A stretch of 64,000 nucleotides of DNA from Phyllostachys edulis (taxonomy: Eukaryota; Streptophyta; Magnoliopsida; Poales; Poaceae), in NCBI GenBank assembly GCA_036346405.1, contig CM070554.1:48073058-48137057 (forward strand), in the 5' to 3' direction. A program made the translations under genes and the position numbers. Below the pieces are notes generated by a model. The model made no database searches. It saw only the letters and a list, made by a program, of their open reading frames with translations, and was not told the origin of the DNA. Below, one piece after another: positions 10,171 to 21,801 of the stretch (positions are counted from its first letter, which is position 1; each line of letters starts with the position of its first letter).

Positions 10171-10949
10171 TTCCTATTTTTTCTGCAGATTCTCCTCCAA
10201 CGGCTAGTTTTCTTGTGTGGATGTATAAATACCCCTTGTGGCCGGTTGTGGGAGTGTGCTGGTGCCATTTTCGTTCCCCTTGAGCAAAGAGCAAACCCTT
10301 TCCTCTCTTTTGTGCATGTGTTACAATTAATGGGCTTAAAGAGCAAAATCCTAATGCATGTGTTGCATTATGTGTTGAATTTAGTATTCATCGAGCTTAG
10401 ACACTTGATTCGTTCAAGTGGGCGTTTCCGACTTGTCACTCTTGGTGTTTGCCAACACCTAGACGGCTTCGTGGAGGTGCGCCGGTGATCTTCTTAAAGA
10501 AGGTTGTGAGAAGACCCAGGTATTTGTGAGTGGCTTGGTGCCCGCTATCTCCGGAGTGGAGAAAGAGCAGTCCCAATTGAATTCGAGGTGTAGTCTTAAT
10601 ATGTGGAGCCGGTCCAATTCATTTAGACTTACCTCAACGTGGACTAGGGGAAACCGACAAGTTTTCGATCAACATAGGAAAAAGTTCAAGTGTTTTTGTG
10701 TTTGCTTTCTTGAGCTTTACTTTCTTGCAATTTACATTTATAGAATTAAATTGCTTTCTTGTCTCCATATAATTGCAATTCTTACCTTAGTCTTAGTTTG
10801 TTGGTGCACTTAGTCAATACTAGTTGATTTAGGTTTTAAATTTTGCAAAACTGAATTGATTTACAATTCCGCATAAAACTCGGTTTTAGCCTAAAGAATT
10901 TTTAAACCCGCTTATTCACCCCCCTCTAGTCAGCATCCTTGATCTTACA

Positions 10950-11463
10950 ACATAACCTCAAAAGAGTACAAGGGATTGTCACTCTCTCACAACCCTCTCG
11001 AATCTTTTAGGACACTGGGATCCTTGCCATATACAAGAATCTAGTGCTAAAGAATAACCTAGTCTCTAATCCTCTCGTGCGCTCTCTGCTTTGGATGAGT
11101 TCCTCTTGCTTGGTTGCTTCTTCTTGCTTTGGCCACACCTTATGGTTTTATATAGTCATTATAGTCTTTCTCCAAAGTAAAATAGGAATCCTACTCTAAA
11201 TAGAAGTAGGAGTCCTAATCCTCATATAGCTTTTTTTGTAGCACACCTCTAGAAGTCTTAGTAGATCAGGACACGAGTTACCATACTCAACAGAAACAAT
11301 AGCTAGTATTCCTCGGAGGCTTAGACTACGTGGCCGTTGAGGTAGTACATTACATAGAGATGTCGTTGACTTCTGTGAGATCACCCTAGCTAGCCATGGT
11401 CCAACTACCATTATGTAGACCTAACAGCTGAGCACTTAATTTCTGGGATGGAATGGATTAGAC
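10950..11463. other. Unassigned stretch between solo LTR and hAT element
   Basis: Mixed-composition sequence. On the minus strand, CTATATAAAACCATAAGG near 11135-11155 resembles a TATA box and could belong to an LTR fragment read in that direction. No gene seen. Confidence 0.3.
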
Positions 11464-14400
11464 CAGAGGTGGGAGTCGGGCTGGGCCGTGTAGGCATAGC
11501 ACGGGCACGGCGGGCCACGGCCACGGCAGACAAAGAAGTCGCCGGCGAGGCCTAGCACTGACACGATGGCATGTTTGGGGCTATCGAGTCGTCTTGCAGA
11601 CGCAGGCATGGTGCACATACCCTTGTAGCTCGCCCGTCCCCCACGCTGCGCTCACGGTAGCCTCCGATCTGCATCAGCGCCCCCGCCATGCCACCCGCAT
11701 CGGCTGCCATGCTGTCCCCCGCGTGCTCCCGCCTCGCCGCCCTTGTGAAGGAAAGAAGAGAGGGGAGGGATGCGATGCCGGTGTGTGGGGACGACAAGAC
11801 AAGGGAGGGACCGAGGGAGGGCGGCTGCTCATGGGGAGGGAAGGAGGACGGCTACACGTGGATGTGTGGGGAGTGGGGACTGTGGAGGGAGGAAGAGGAG
11901 GAGGCACTGGGGGGTGAGGGGGTGAGGGCGGAGCGACAGAGGTGGCGAGGGGGCACCGGGCAGGGGGCGAGGGTGGAGCGGCGGCCGGCGGAGGTGGCAG
12001 TGCGCGCCGTTGCGCCCAAGGGAGAGGGAGACGGGTGGAGGAAGAGGTGGAGAGGGAGAGGACCGAGGAGGGACCGAGGGAGTTGGAGTCTAGAGAGGAA
12101 GAAGACATAAGGAAGGAGACAAGGAAAAAAAGAAGGGAAAAAAGTGGAAGGGAAAAAGGGGAAGAAAAAAGTGGAGGGAAAAAGGAAAAATTAATAAAAC
12201 TAAAATAGAGAACTTAACTAGAGATTAAGTTAGAAAATTATAGATTAATTTGAAAATAAGCATTAATTGATCATTACTAAAATAATTCATTTAATTAAGA
12301 TATCTAGTTATAATTTAAATTAAAATGGTAAAATTATAGACTTAAAAATGAGGAGGAAAAGCAAAATTTTATTGATATTTTATGCACACATTGTTACTTC
12401 CTCGTTAAAAACCTCACGCTCCAGTGTGTGGTTCCCTCGGTAAGGAAAAGAGTACAGTAACTACATTTATGCATACATATCGGCTATTCGACATTGAATT
12501 CTACTAACGCATCTACGATCTCGGGATCCTCCAATTGATGTTGATGTCACTCTTTTGCCAATTCCCAGCCTTTGAGTAGGTGATTGCCTCCAGCATCTTG
12601 GGCATGAGGGATGCCCTCCTTTCTTCAATTATTCTTTCTACCATGTTGAAAGTCGCTTCCAAATAGACGGAGGACACCAGAACCAATAGAACATTTCACA
12701 CGAAATGAACATTTCGTACAAAATGACACAGCACAGGGAATATCCGCTTGTTGTTCTTCCACCACTCGAGCAAGTCTAACTTGCCTCCATCAGAAAGATC
12801 AGGATCGATATTTGCAAAATTGTGCTCTAGGTAGTGTTCAGCTCTGATGTAGAATTCCACTTAGGGGCATCTGAGACTAAGAGGGTGAAGAACTAGACTT
12901 GGCCTTCAGCTTCTTCCACAAGTTGCTATCAAGCTTGTCTTAGCTCGATGCGTCTGATGTGAGACCTCTGATCTCGCGCTGCTGCTAAGGTTGTCGTGGT
13001 ACAAGCAGAAAATACGAACAAATTCCTTTTTAACATGTTCAAAAGGTTCGGAGAAATCAAGGCCGAGGCACTCACCTATTCCCTCCATAACCATCTGCAA
13101 ACCTGCTAACTTGTTTGTAAGATCCAAAATGATTGCAAAGCAATACAGGTGTAAAATAGATCTAAAATATTTAACAATTTTTCCTCCACTGATGCAACAT
13201 AACCTAAAAGGGGATGCCCTCTAGATTTAGCAAACTTGTCTGCAATTAGCCAAATAAAATCTTTAACTAAGTAAGAGGTAGGTAGTAAATACCAGATAGA
13301 GCCTTAGTTGCTTTGTAAAAAGGTCACAAAAACTCTCGAAAATAACTAACAATTTTCCAATCTGAGTTAGCAACTATCAACTAATCTGAGTTAGCATTGA
13401 CAAAGATAGATATAAGATGTTCATACCCTTACACCTTCTTCAGCATGATGTATGTTGAGTTCCACCTCACCTTCATGTCAAGACCAAATTTTCTTAGGGC
13501 CTTGTCGTTGGCTATGCAATGCTCCATGGACCAGGCTGCTACCATCGTTGAACTTGACATCGCGGATATTGTTCAAATAAACGCCATTCACCTCTATACT
13601 GTCTTGCACAACGAGGTTGAGGATGTGACATACGTATCTTTGGTGGAGAACATATCCATCGATATATGTATGCAACCTTGGGGTGAGGATGTCCATAACC
13701 ATCGTATTCGCCGATGTGTTATCAAGAGTTATAGAAATAATCTTATTTCCTATTTAAAAATCATCAATTACCCCTAGTTTGAGCTCAGCAATGACATCTC
13801 TCATGTGTGATTCAACAATTAACTTAAACCCTATGACTCTCTTGTTTAGCTTATACTCATCATCTAAATAATGGGCTACAACACTAATGTAGGCAATTCT
13901 CTGGTGTGATGATATCCAAATATCCGAAGTGAAAGCAAAAGAGTACTGAATTTTTAGGAAAATTTCTTTTAGTTCTTCTAGTTCTCTACTATACATCCCT
14001 AAAATATTAGGCGATGTCATTCTCCTACTAACATGTTGGTACTGTGGACAAAAGCCATGTTGGATCATTCTTTCGAATGAGCGACTTTCACCCATCCTAA
14101 TCGGTTGATCCTTGAAAACAATATATCTAGCAATTTCCTCAAGGGCATAATGAGGGTTGTATGCCCAAGTACTTATAGAGCCATCGGTATCGAAGTTGAG
14201 CTGCGTCTGGAGTCCTCCACCTTGCGTGTGCGCCCCTATCTTTTTCAAATATGCTTTGTAGTAATGGTTCAAGTGCCCCGTCCCTCCACCTGTACGAGAA
14301 GTTAATTGAGCTTTGCAATAATTACAAGTTACGATCTCTACCATTTGGTCGTCTTGAATTTCCTCGCTCCAGGTCATCGGCTTCTAGCACTCCGCCCTTC

Positions 14401-15776
14401 GCCCAGCGCTACTGCTGTTGGGCGCGAACCCACCAATATTGTCATCCATGGACGGGGTACTGAAGTTTGGCATCTCCATCGGGTCCAGACCACGTTGGTA
14501 CTCCTTGTATCCCTCCGTACCGTCCATATGACAGTCATCCATGCCATAGTCCCCCATGCCTGGGGAGAGCTAACAAGCATTAATGGGAGAGGCAAGGGAG
14601 GAGGACTAGGGGAGCGGCAGGAGATTGAGCAACGTGAGACTGAGCGTCTCCCTCTCCACGCTGTTGCTTTCGTGCTACAACTCCTCGATAGCATAGCACT
14701 ACTTGGTAGCATACTTTCTATTGTATAGAGCACTAGAGCAAAGAGAGAATCAGAGAATGGAAAATGTGTTTCACTGGTAGTGAATAAATGAGCAAAAGAC
14801 AATCACTAGAGCAAAAGACAAGTTGAGCTTCGTGTGTGGAAGAAATGAGCTGCAAACATGTGTTTTTATAGGCACGGAGCGTTGGAGAGAAAGAATCTCG
14901 CGTAGAGCCATTATTTTGCCCGTTGCCACTCCCCCTCGTCATGTCTTATCGTGTCAAAGTTGTGTCCTATCATGTCTTGCGACTGGCGTAGAGCCGTTGC
15001 CTCTCAGTTTTTGTGTTTGTGACACTATGTCGACGTGACCATGTGAGGCGACATCTCTTCTCCCCAGGAGAGCCTCCACCAGCATAGCGCCTCCCCCTTC
15101 TTGGCTTCTTCCCCTGCCGCCTCCCCTACCTTCCCCTTCTCCCCCTCTCCCCTACCCCCGACGCCTCCCCCACCGACCCCGGCCTCCCCCTGCCGCCTCC
15201 CCATTCTCCCCTTTCCCCCACCCCGACGCCTCCCACCGACCCGGCCTCCCCTTCTCCCCTCTCCCCCCACCTGGCCTCCTCCTTCTCCCCACCGCCTCCC
15301 GGCCAAGGCATCGTGGGTGGCCAAAGCGAAGGTGTCGCGGTGTGGGTGAGCGCCTGACATCTGCGGCGAGGGCAACAGCCGGGGCGCAGAGGCATGGACG
15401 GCGCAGCATTGCGGCCAGGCAGGTGTGAGCGGCCAAGGAGTCACAGGCGTGGCGCGCGTGCGCGGGGGGGGGGGGTGAGCCGACGACACAGAGGCGGGCA
15501 CAGGCGTGGGCGTCGCGACAAAACAGTCGCAGGCTTAGCATGCCACCGGCATGCCAGTGTGCCGCCGTGCTGATGTCGTGTTGGGCCAGCCTGAGCATGG
15601 CCCTACCAGCCGTGTCGTGCCATGCCACCCGTCATGCCTTGTCCGCCTGTCTAGCTCGACCGTCTCGTTTGTGCCATGCCGACACGGCCTACCACATGGC
15701 GTGTCGTACCATGATTGGGTTCTGCCATGCCGGCTGTGCCTCGAGCCAGCCCGGAATGGCACGTCCCAACTCCCAG
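11464..15776 (-). mobile_element. Decayed autonomous-type hAT transposon
   Basis: A hAT transposase lies inside, on the minus strand. The proposed ends are CAGAGGTGGGAGTCGGG at 11464 and, on the minus strand, CTGGGAGTTGGGAC at 15776, sharing TGGGAGTYGGG. Flanking 8-bp words are GATTAGAC and GTCTAGAT, five of eight identical, consistent with an old hAT target duplication of nTCTAGAn type. Subterminal regions are rich in GGGCACGG/CCGTGCC-like words on both sides (about 11480-11540 and 15530-15760), as in other grass hAT elements. Length 4.3 kb fits an autonomous element. Confidence 0.72.
12560..14377 (-). pseudogene. hAT transposase (BED zinc finger, RICESLEEPER-like), degraded
   Basis: The N-terminal piece from 14377 has a BED-type zinc finger (CNYCKAQLTSRTGGGTGHLN) and continues through the hAT core (FAFTSDIWISSHQRIAYISV). 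The frame is lost near 13754. Further pieces match the family downstream on the same strand: TLDNTSANT, LHQRYVCHILNLVVQD (about 13478-13702), ECLGLDFSEPFEHVKKEF (12906-13127), LDLLEWWKNNKRIFPVL (about 12730-12790) and the C-terminal dimerisation segment LEATFNMVERIIEERRASLM (about 12600-12680). Domain order is complete. Stops, frameshifts and lost family residues mean no active transposase is made. Such proteins cut and paste hAT elements, or in RICESLEEPER become domesticated; nothing here suggests domestication. Confidence 0.85.
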
Positions 15777-16949
15777 GTCTAGATTGGACGACGAAAAGAC
15801 AGGGAAGAAGGGGATGGTGGTACTACGGATCAACATGATAAGGTCGTGCCGGTCGAGGTGTGATGAGTGAGGACAGTCCCCATCTATATATCCGTTCAAA
15901 AGTTATGTCTGTGGGAGAAGCGAGCTGGGGCTCGCTAGCTAGTGGTGGTGTTGGGCGCTCAGCCGACCCGTGCTCGAGCCCCCAGCTCGGCACTGGTATC
16001 TCACCCAGATTCTTGTGAGGATTGAGCTGGGGCTTAAGGTGGAGGACTATGCAGGGGCACAGTGGCACAGGGGAGCTTTAGGCTCCCAGCCCGCCACAGA
16101 TCGAGCGCTGCTCCCGTGGACGTCTCGCGAGTAGGGTGCTTCTTCTTCTTTAATATGGACCGGATGGAGAAAAATCACGGACATCAAAAAAAAGAGAGTT
16201 ATGTCCGTGATGAGTGAGGAAGGAGGAAGGAGATAGTGTGCGCTACTACGGAAGTTCTCAGCATCGGCTTTGACTGGCTCTCGACTGATCTATATATGTT
16301 GAGAACTCACATCTGACTCGCCCGGTCACATCAGGCCTTGAGGGAAACTTGCATTATGTTGTAGGGATGTGACCAACAATGTAGAGATATCAGTGGCGCT
16401 TGTCCCCCTACGTACGGGCAGGCCGAATCGGACAGCTATAATTGAGAGTTCACCCTTCTTGGCTTCTTCTATATATTGGAAATCGATACAGTGAATAGGC
16501 TCATACAATGTTTCCTGTTGTACGCTTCTATCAGCCGTCTAGATGTGATCAATCCGAGCGCATCCACTCAACACAAAGCACCCACTCAACGTAGCATTGC
16601 ACCAACTCAGCATAGCGCATTCGCTTGACTACTCCGCCCAACAAGACCATTTCCCACTAGAGCGGAGAAGCAAAGTGATTTCTGGTGAGTTGCCTCTGTC
16701 CCTCATCTACGTTTGTTGATGTACAAAAAGATCAAATCCATGGGTTTTTGCATGTAGGGTTCAAAAACCTAGCCGATTTGTTGGAGCAAAATCTAGGTTT
16801 CGGGAGGGGAATTTTTTCTGATGCGATGCGATGGGGATTTGTAGACAACAATGCTCTTAGGCGGTTGTGTCCTCATCCATTATTTTTTTGTTGCAATGAT
16901 GTTTTTGATTTGATACACAAGAGTAAACTTTTTGTTGCAGCTCCTTCGC
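15777..16949. other. Unassigned stretch right of the hAT element
   Basis: Mostly mid-GC sequence without a recognisable gene. The phrase GTTATGTC(T/C)GTG with neighbouring GATGAGTGAGGA occurs at about 15861-15915 and 16198-16225, hinting at an old local duplication. From about 16700 the sequence becomes T-rich and leads into the TTGCA-rich repeat. Confidence 0.35.
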
Positions 16950-17565
16950 CATTTGATTGTTGCATCATTGTTCCAAAAATGTTTCAACAATTATTTCCAG
17001 ATGTTTCCACTATTATTTTCAAATGTTGCAATGTTGTAACATCAAATTTTGTTTGTTTGAGATATTTGAACTAGTTTTTAAAAGCGCATTTAGGTTCTAC
17101 ACTGATGGTTTCGTACAATTTCAATGAGAATATGGTATTTTTCCCAATTTTTTTCTTGTCATTGTATTTGTTATTTGTGCATTTTGTTGCACACATGAAT
17201 TAAAATTATTGCAGACATTGTCTACGGATGTTGCATATGGTATTTTAGTTTGTTGGGAACATGTCTTCTCTAGATTATTTTGTTGCAAGTGTTTCCTCAA
17301 ATTGTTGTATGCATATTTCTAAATTGTTGCAATAGTTATAACATCGCAAGTTCATTTTATTTTGAACTTTTGTGTTAGTTGTTCAAGTACATCTTCCTAT
17401 AGAAACGACATAAGTAGTTTTCAGTGTTTTTTGTGAAGAGCTTTGAACCTTTTCCAATATTTTTGAGACCAAAACCGATTTTTTGTTGCAGATGTTAAAA
17501 TAGTTTGTTGCATATGTTGTATTAGAATGTTGCACAAGAGCGTATGATAAGAAGCCTCACATCGT
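16950..17565 (+). repeat. TTGCA-rich dispersed repeat, copy 1
   Basis: Repeated GTTGCA/TTGCAA words every 15-40 bases. Long stretches are shared with 42930-43240: TTTTCAAATGTTGCAAT, GTAACATCRAATTTTGTTTG, ATATTTGAACTAGTTTT, GGTTCTAYACYGATGGTTTC and the right end GAGCGTAYRATAWGAAGCCT. The two copies are in the same orientation and clearly one family. Terminal structures that would name the superfamily were not found. Confidence 0.75.
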
Positions 17566-17620
17566 ACGTTTGAGCGATAATTGCCCCCTATATATTTTAA
17601 GGTGTATTCACACCTTCTAT

Positions 17621-18079
17621 GTATGCTATGAGTTTTTGGCCGATTTGGCCGTTTTTATTTGTTTTAGCAAAACTAGCTCCCAATCGGCCGAAATTACAAA
17701 AAATGGCTTCACGGCATCAAGTTGATGCTGCGCTCCCAGACCGCTGCAAGTACCTATCGCGCTCCAGGACCGCTGCAGGTACCTGCCGCACTCTCAAACG
17801 AGTGCAGGTATGTGCCGCTGTGAACCTACCGTACTTCCAGACCACGATAGGTTTGCCACTGTGTTTCCAGACCGCGATAGGTTTCCTGTCACGCTTTCAC
17901 CTCACTCCTATCGTGTTTGGCACCTCCTATTGTGGTGCGAACGTTTTGCCGCGCTTCTGTAGCACTATATGTACTTGCCTAGATTGCCACGGTGCTAATT
18001 TTGCAAATTTTATCAACGGAGGCTAATTTTTACTCAAAGCGAATCAGAAAACGGCCAAATCAACCAAAACTTTGTATGC
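17621..18079. mobile_element. Foldback MITE-like element
   Basis: Arms of about 30 bases are inverted copies: GATTTGGCCGTTTT with preceding AGTTTTTGGCC on the left (17621-17657) and AAAACGGCCAAATC with AACCAAAACTTTG on the right (18048-18079). The interior contains several degenerate CAGACCGCGATAGGT / CCGCTGCAGGTACCT words. No target duplication could be fixed, so the superfamily is open. Confidence 0.5.
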
Positions 18080-18774
18080 TCCTTAGACTACATAAATTAT
18101 AAGTGCATTACGACTTGAAACGTAGTTGTCTACATTCATACAATCCTCCGACCTGGCCACTGGAACTCTGGAAGGTCCCAGCATGTGATCGACGACGTAT
18201 TACCAATCTTGAAGAAAAATCTGTCTTTTTGATCGTGGCGTGTCCGTACACTCTCTAGCTAGTTGTTTGCTAGTGTTAGTGTAGGCGATGCTGACTGAAT
18301 TGGCAATCCAATAGGGCGGGCCGTACATGTGCTTGTACAACGCTATACGAGTAAGATATTAGCATTACTAGTTCTTCTTTAAGTTCCTTGAAGATATTGT
18401 GGATCCAGCTCAAGTTTTTTTTTAATGTCTGGGTGGCTCCATGTAAAATATCTTGGTTGATGATGTAATCGAATTGAAGTATGATTTTGCTTGGAGACAA
18501 CGCATTTGTCTCAACAATTAAATACTCCAAGGATAAATATTAAGAATTGAGGATGAATGTCTGAGTACATCACCTATGCAAAGTCTATTAATCTTGCTAA
18601 TCTTGAGGGAAAAATGGGTAAAACTAACCTAACTCACGGATAGGCTCATGACTCATTGGTCACCATCTCACCACAGTGGCCCTCTTGACTAGTCTAATGT
18701 ATGATTTCAATTGTATTCTCTACCTTTGCAAGTAGAGTTGTATTCTTTTATTACTCTAATACATATATGTTGTA
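18080..18774. other. Unassigned AT-rich stretch
   Basis: No gene, RNA or clear repeat seen. The right edge is the proposed insertion point of the small Helitron. Confidence 0.3.
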
Positions 18775-19096
18775 TCCACTATTACCTAATTTAATAGATG
18801 GAGAAGTTCTCGTCCGTTCGCCCCGGCCACGTCATCGAAAAGATGCCAACCGCCCGATCGCCTTCGGCTTCGCCGCGCGCGCGCCTGCATTCACCCGATC
18901 GAGCCGCTGCGCTGCGTGCGTTTCCACGGTCGAGCGTGTTCCACGTCGCCCAGACGCGCTCGCTCCCGCCCGCTGTCGTTCGCTCCCGCCCTGGCGAGCC
19001 TACAGCCCATGACAGCCCAGTAAGGCCTCCAACCTGTTCTAAGCGCCCCCACGGGCGCGTTCCGCTGTGTACGCGCCAGCGTGGGTGCCATTCTAG
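18775..19096 (+). mobile_element. Small non-autonomous Helitron (322 bp)
   Basis: The proposed 5' end is TCCACTATTACCTAATTTAA, after an A at 18774. The 3' end is CTAG at 19093-19096, followed by T, so the element lies between A and T as Helitrons do. Eleven bases before the end of CTAG stands a strong hairpin at 19048-19085: outer stem CCCAC/GTGGG, inner stem GGCGCGT/ACGCGCC, loop TCCGCTGTGT. No protein is encoded; the GC-rich interior gives only composition-driven frames. The 3' end is well supported; the 5' end is inferred from the TC start and typical A/T-rich beginning. Confidence 0.65.
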
Positions 19097-19963
19097 TATA
19101 ACTTAGCAGCTATCGAAGATATCAAGTATGCGGTGAATCCGCTTATGTGGCGAGTGACGCTTATATGGCATCCCCTATCCGCCAGGTCTCACAAGTCACA
19201 ACTGATGATAAGGGGATTAGTTAAGAGGCAAGAGGAAGATAGAGGAGGGAGAAAGAAGAAAGAGAGGAATAAAAGTTATTTCTGTTTTATTAATTAACTT
19301 GGTGACTCACTGTGTAAGGTGTCATATTGACTAACTAATCGAGCCTAATAAGATGTGACGTAAGCAAAACCACTACCATGTCAGGGTGAAAATTGCATTG
19401 TTTTTCAGAATTCATGGGAATTAAATAACCGCCTTTGTAGTGAAGGTTCCTGTTAGACCGTGTAGCTAGGTCTAAAATATTTTAGTTGATGAATAATTGA
19501 CAATGTTATTTACTGATGTTATTTAAGATGTGTGGCATGTGTATGAACTTATGTCGATCAAGTTGGGAAGAATTTGTGCCGGGAAAATATATTGTTTTGG
19601 TCTTTGCATGTGCAGGGTAACTCGAAGGCGATCGTGGTCTACAGCGTGACCGGAAGATGGCTTGGTGCGAAGTCATGGTACAGAGGGTCGAGGATGCTAG
19701 AGGAGACGGTCGAGCTCGAGTTGAGGCACGTGGAGATCAAAGATGATTATGCGTGTTGGAGCTACGGAGGTGCGGTTCAGAGACTACGATACGTAATAAT
19801 TTTAGGGTGTCCAAAATTGGAAAGTAGATATAAATTGGAAGGTCCCTTGGTTGTTGGGATTTGATCGAGTATCGTGACCTTGTGTATAAGGCAACGCAGT
19901 GGGTCCTAGGATTTGGATGTGGGATTTTAGGCAGGGGTTTTACGTGCTCACAGCGGCTATTAT
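19097..19963. other. Unassigned stretch left of copia element A
   Basis: A 96-residue open frame at 19574-19864 (VVYSVTGRWLGAKSWYRG, YACWSYGG) has balanced composition and might be an old exon, but I do not recognise it. The same reading may resume right of copia A at about 27953-28020 (RHKEVLERLLGLSPEKL). If so, element A split this unit. Purine-rich sequence lies at about 19210-19265. Confidence 0.3.
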
Positions 19964-20203
19964 TGTTAAGAAACCGGGCCTAGGCCAAAGAGTTCTAGCC
20001 CAGGTGGGCTCCTCATCCATCCTGTAGCCTATATATAGGAGGAGGACCCCCAAACATTGTACACCTTTTACATATGAGCAATAAAGAGAAGCCAAAAGTC
20101 CCCTCATATCTCTGTGTTCAATCTACTATTGTGTTCTTGCGATTCTGAGTTTGTCTACGAGGTAATCACTCAGACTGGACTCGCCAGCGACAGTTCCTCA
20201 ATA
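19964..20203 (+). repeat. 5' LTR of copia A
   Basis: TGTTAAG...CTCAATA, about 240 bases. TATATATAGGAGG at about 20031 is a likely TATA box and AATAAAG near 20080 a possible poly(A) signal. It differs from the 3' LTR by substitutions and a short length difference in a TGTTCT-rich segment. Confidence 0.9.
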
Positions 20204-20215
20204 TGTTATCAGCAC
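20204..20215 (+). promoter_or_regulatory. Primer-binding site of copia A
   Basis: TGTTATCAGCAC directly follows the 5' LTR and is a decayed form of TGGTATCAGAGC, which pairs with the 3' end of initiator tRNA-Met in plant copia elements. Confidence 0.7.
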
Positions 20216-20355
20216 AATCGACTCTCCTCGGATCGAAAGGTAACCATTGAAAAACGACGCGCGTAGATTGAATCGTTTTTCTTTCTAGATCGCTTTCAAT
20301 TTCGCAATTATTGCTTTCTAGATTGTTTTTCTACAGTGCAAATTCACTCTACTCT

Positions 20356-20529
20356 ACCGCGAGCCGACTTGAAGTAGCTAGCCAAGCTGATCGGTAGATT
20401 GCATGGAAAAGTGGATGTCGATTGTACCATAGATTGAAAGTTGTAAATCCGTTCTAACCTACCGCGAGCAGACTTGAAGTCGCCGGCCAAGCCGATCGGT
20501 GGTTGTATGAAAGAACAGATGTTGATTGC
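20356..20529 (+). repeat. Tandem duplication in the copia A leader
   Basis: Unit one (20356-20424) and unit two (20460-20529) share TACCGCGAGC, GACTTGAAGT, GCCAAGC, GATCGGT and GATGTYGATTG, about 105 bases apart, in the untranslated leader between primer-binding site and gag. Confidence 0.7.
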
Positions 20530-21801
20530 AGTGCAGTGCATTGCATTGCATTACATGAACAGTAACTTGAAAAAAAATTGCCCCTATACGGACTCCCCTC
20601 GGTGCGCCAGATGCCGCGTCGCCACCGGCCACCCGAAGTGGCGTTGACCCCGCATGGGCTCCCCACGGCAAGCCGACCACCACGTGACCCGGCCCCGCCT
20701 CCGGCGAGCGCCCATAGCGCCCGATGGCTCACCCGTGCGCCTGCATGCACCGAGTGGCCGCTGTCGTTGTGCTCAAGACGCCCAGCGCCGCCCTCGGCGG
20801 CACCGCCTAGCACCGACATCGTGAGCCCGCAGCTGCGCTACCGCCTTCCGCTCGCCCACATGCACCGCCAACACCAACCCTGCTCGAAGCGTCGCCTCCT
20901 TCATGCATGGAGTCGCCGCTCGCCCAAAGCGTCGCCTCCTACCTGCATGGACCGCCGGTCGCCCGAAGCGGCCCCTCCTAACCGCATGGCGCCGCTAGGC
21001 CCCTCCGCGCACGCGACGCATGGCGCCACCTCCGCTGATCAAGACGCCCGCAGACGGGCTCCTCCCGCATCGCCCACACGAAAGCACCGCCCGCATGGTC
21101 GCCAAGACCACACATGCGCCGCCGACACCAACCGCCACGATCAGCAGCAAAGTCGCCGCCTTCAGATTGAGCCGCCCGCCTCCTCCCGTGCGCAAAGGCA
21201 TCGCCGCCACTGCCAGATACAGGGTAGGGAAACCCTACCCGTCAACACCTTTTTGAGCTGGCCAAAGTGGGCCAGCGTTTGTGGGCTGGGAGAGGCCATA
21301 TGGGCCGAAAAGAAGGTCCGACCGGAAAAGAAAATCCGGAAGAAAAAAAACGAAAAAAAGGCAATCCCTAAATTTGCGAAAAAACCCCTCGGAATTCTTA
21401 AAATTACGAGGATAATTGCGCGGGTGAGGAAATTTTGCAAGAAGGGCCTCTGAAAATCTAAAAATTTCGCGAATTTTTTTTCTCTAAACTGAAATTTCGC
21501 GTTTTAACCCCTAGAAATTGCAAAATTCACCGAAAATACATTTTCCAACAGAAAAGGGCCTCAGGAATTCAATTTTGTATTTGAAGTATGTTTAACTTTG
21601 TCATTGTTATTTCTATGCAATTTATTTATTGTATTTACTGTTTTGATTATCTGTGATTGTTTATATTGCTTTTAATCACTGAAAATAGTAGTAAATCATG
21701 GAAAATGCATAGAATAATACGAGAACATTATGAGAATCTTTGCGACCATTTTATACAAATTACCAGCAGTAATCTTATGAACTTTTTGCATGCATATGCA
21801 G

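Larger units (their letters stand above)
9083..10949 (+). mobile_element. Probable solo LTR of a retrotransposon
   Basis: The sequence begins TGTTAATGGAG and ends ATCTTACA, short inverted ends of LTR type. A TATAAATA box lies at 10224-10231. The 3' part ends in TTCACCCCCCTCTAGTCAGC, a run commonly seen at the 3' end of grass LTRs. There is no primer-binding site or coding region next to it, hence a solo LTR. Flanking 5-bp words (TTATA and ACATA) do not form a convincing target duplication, so the exact ends are uncertain. Confidence 0.6.

Noticed and set aside
9078..10954. 5-bp target duplication for the solo LTR
   Set aside because: TTATA and ACATA match at only three of five bases, so the ends stay provisional.
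11688..12208. Long open frames in the purine-rich part of the hAT element
   Set aside because: Low-complexity Glu/Arg/Gly-rich translations caused by strand composition; no family similarity.
15025..15900. Overlapping open frames on both strands near the right hAT end
   Set aside because: GC-rich subterminal repeats of the transposon; no recognisable protein.
20578..21453. 291-codon open frame as a gene
   Set aside because: Lies in the leader of copia A, is Pro/Arg/His-rich and matches no family I know; kept only as a finding about the leader.
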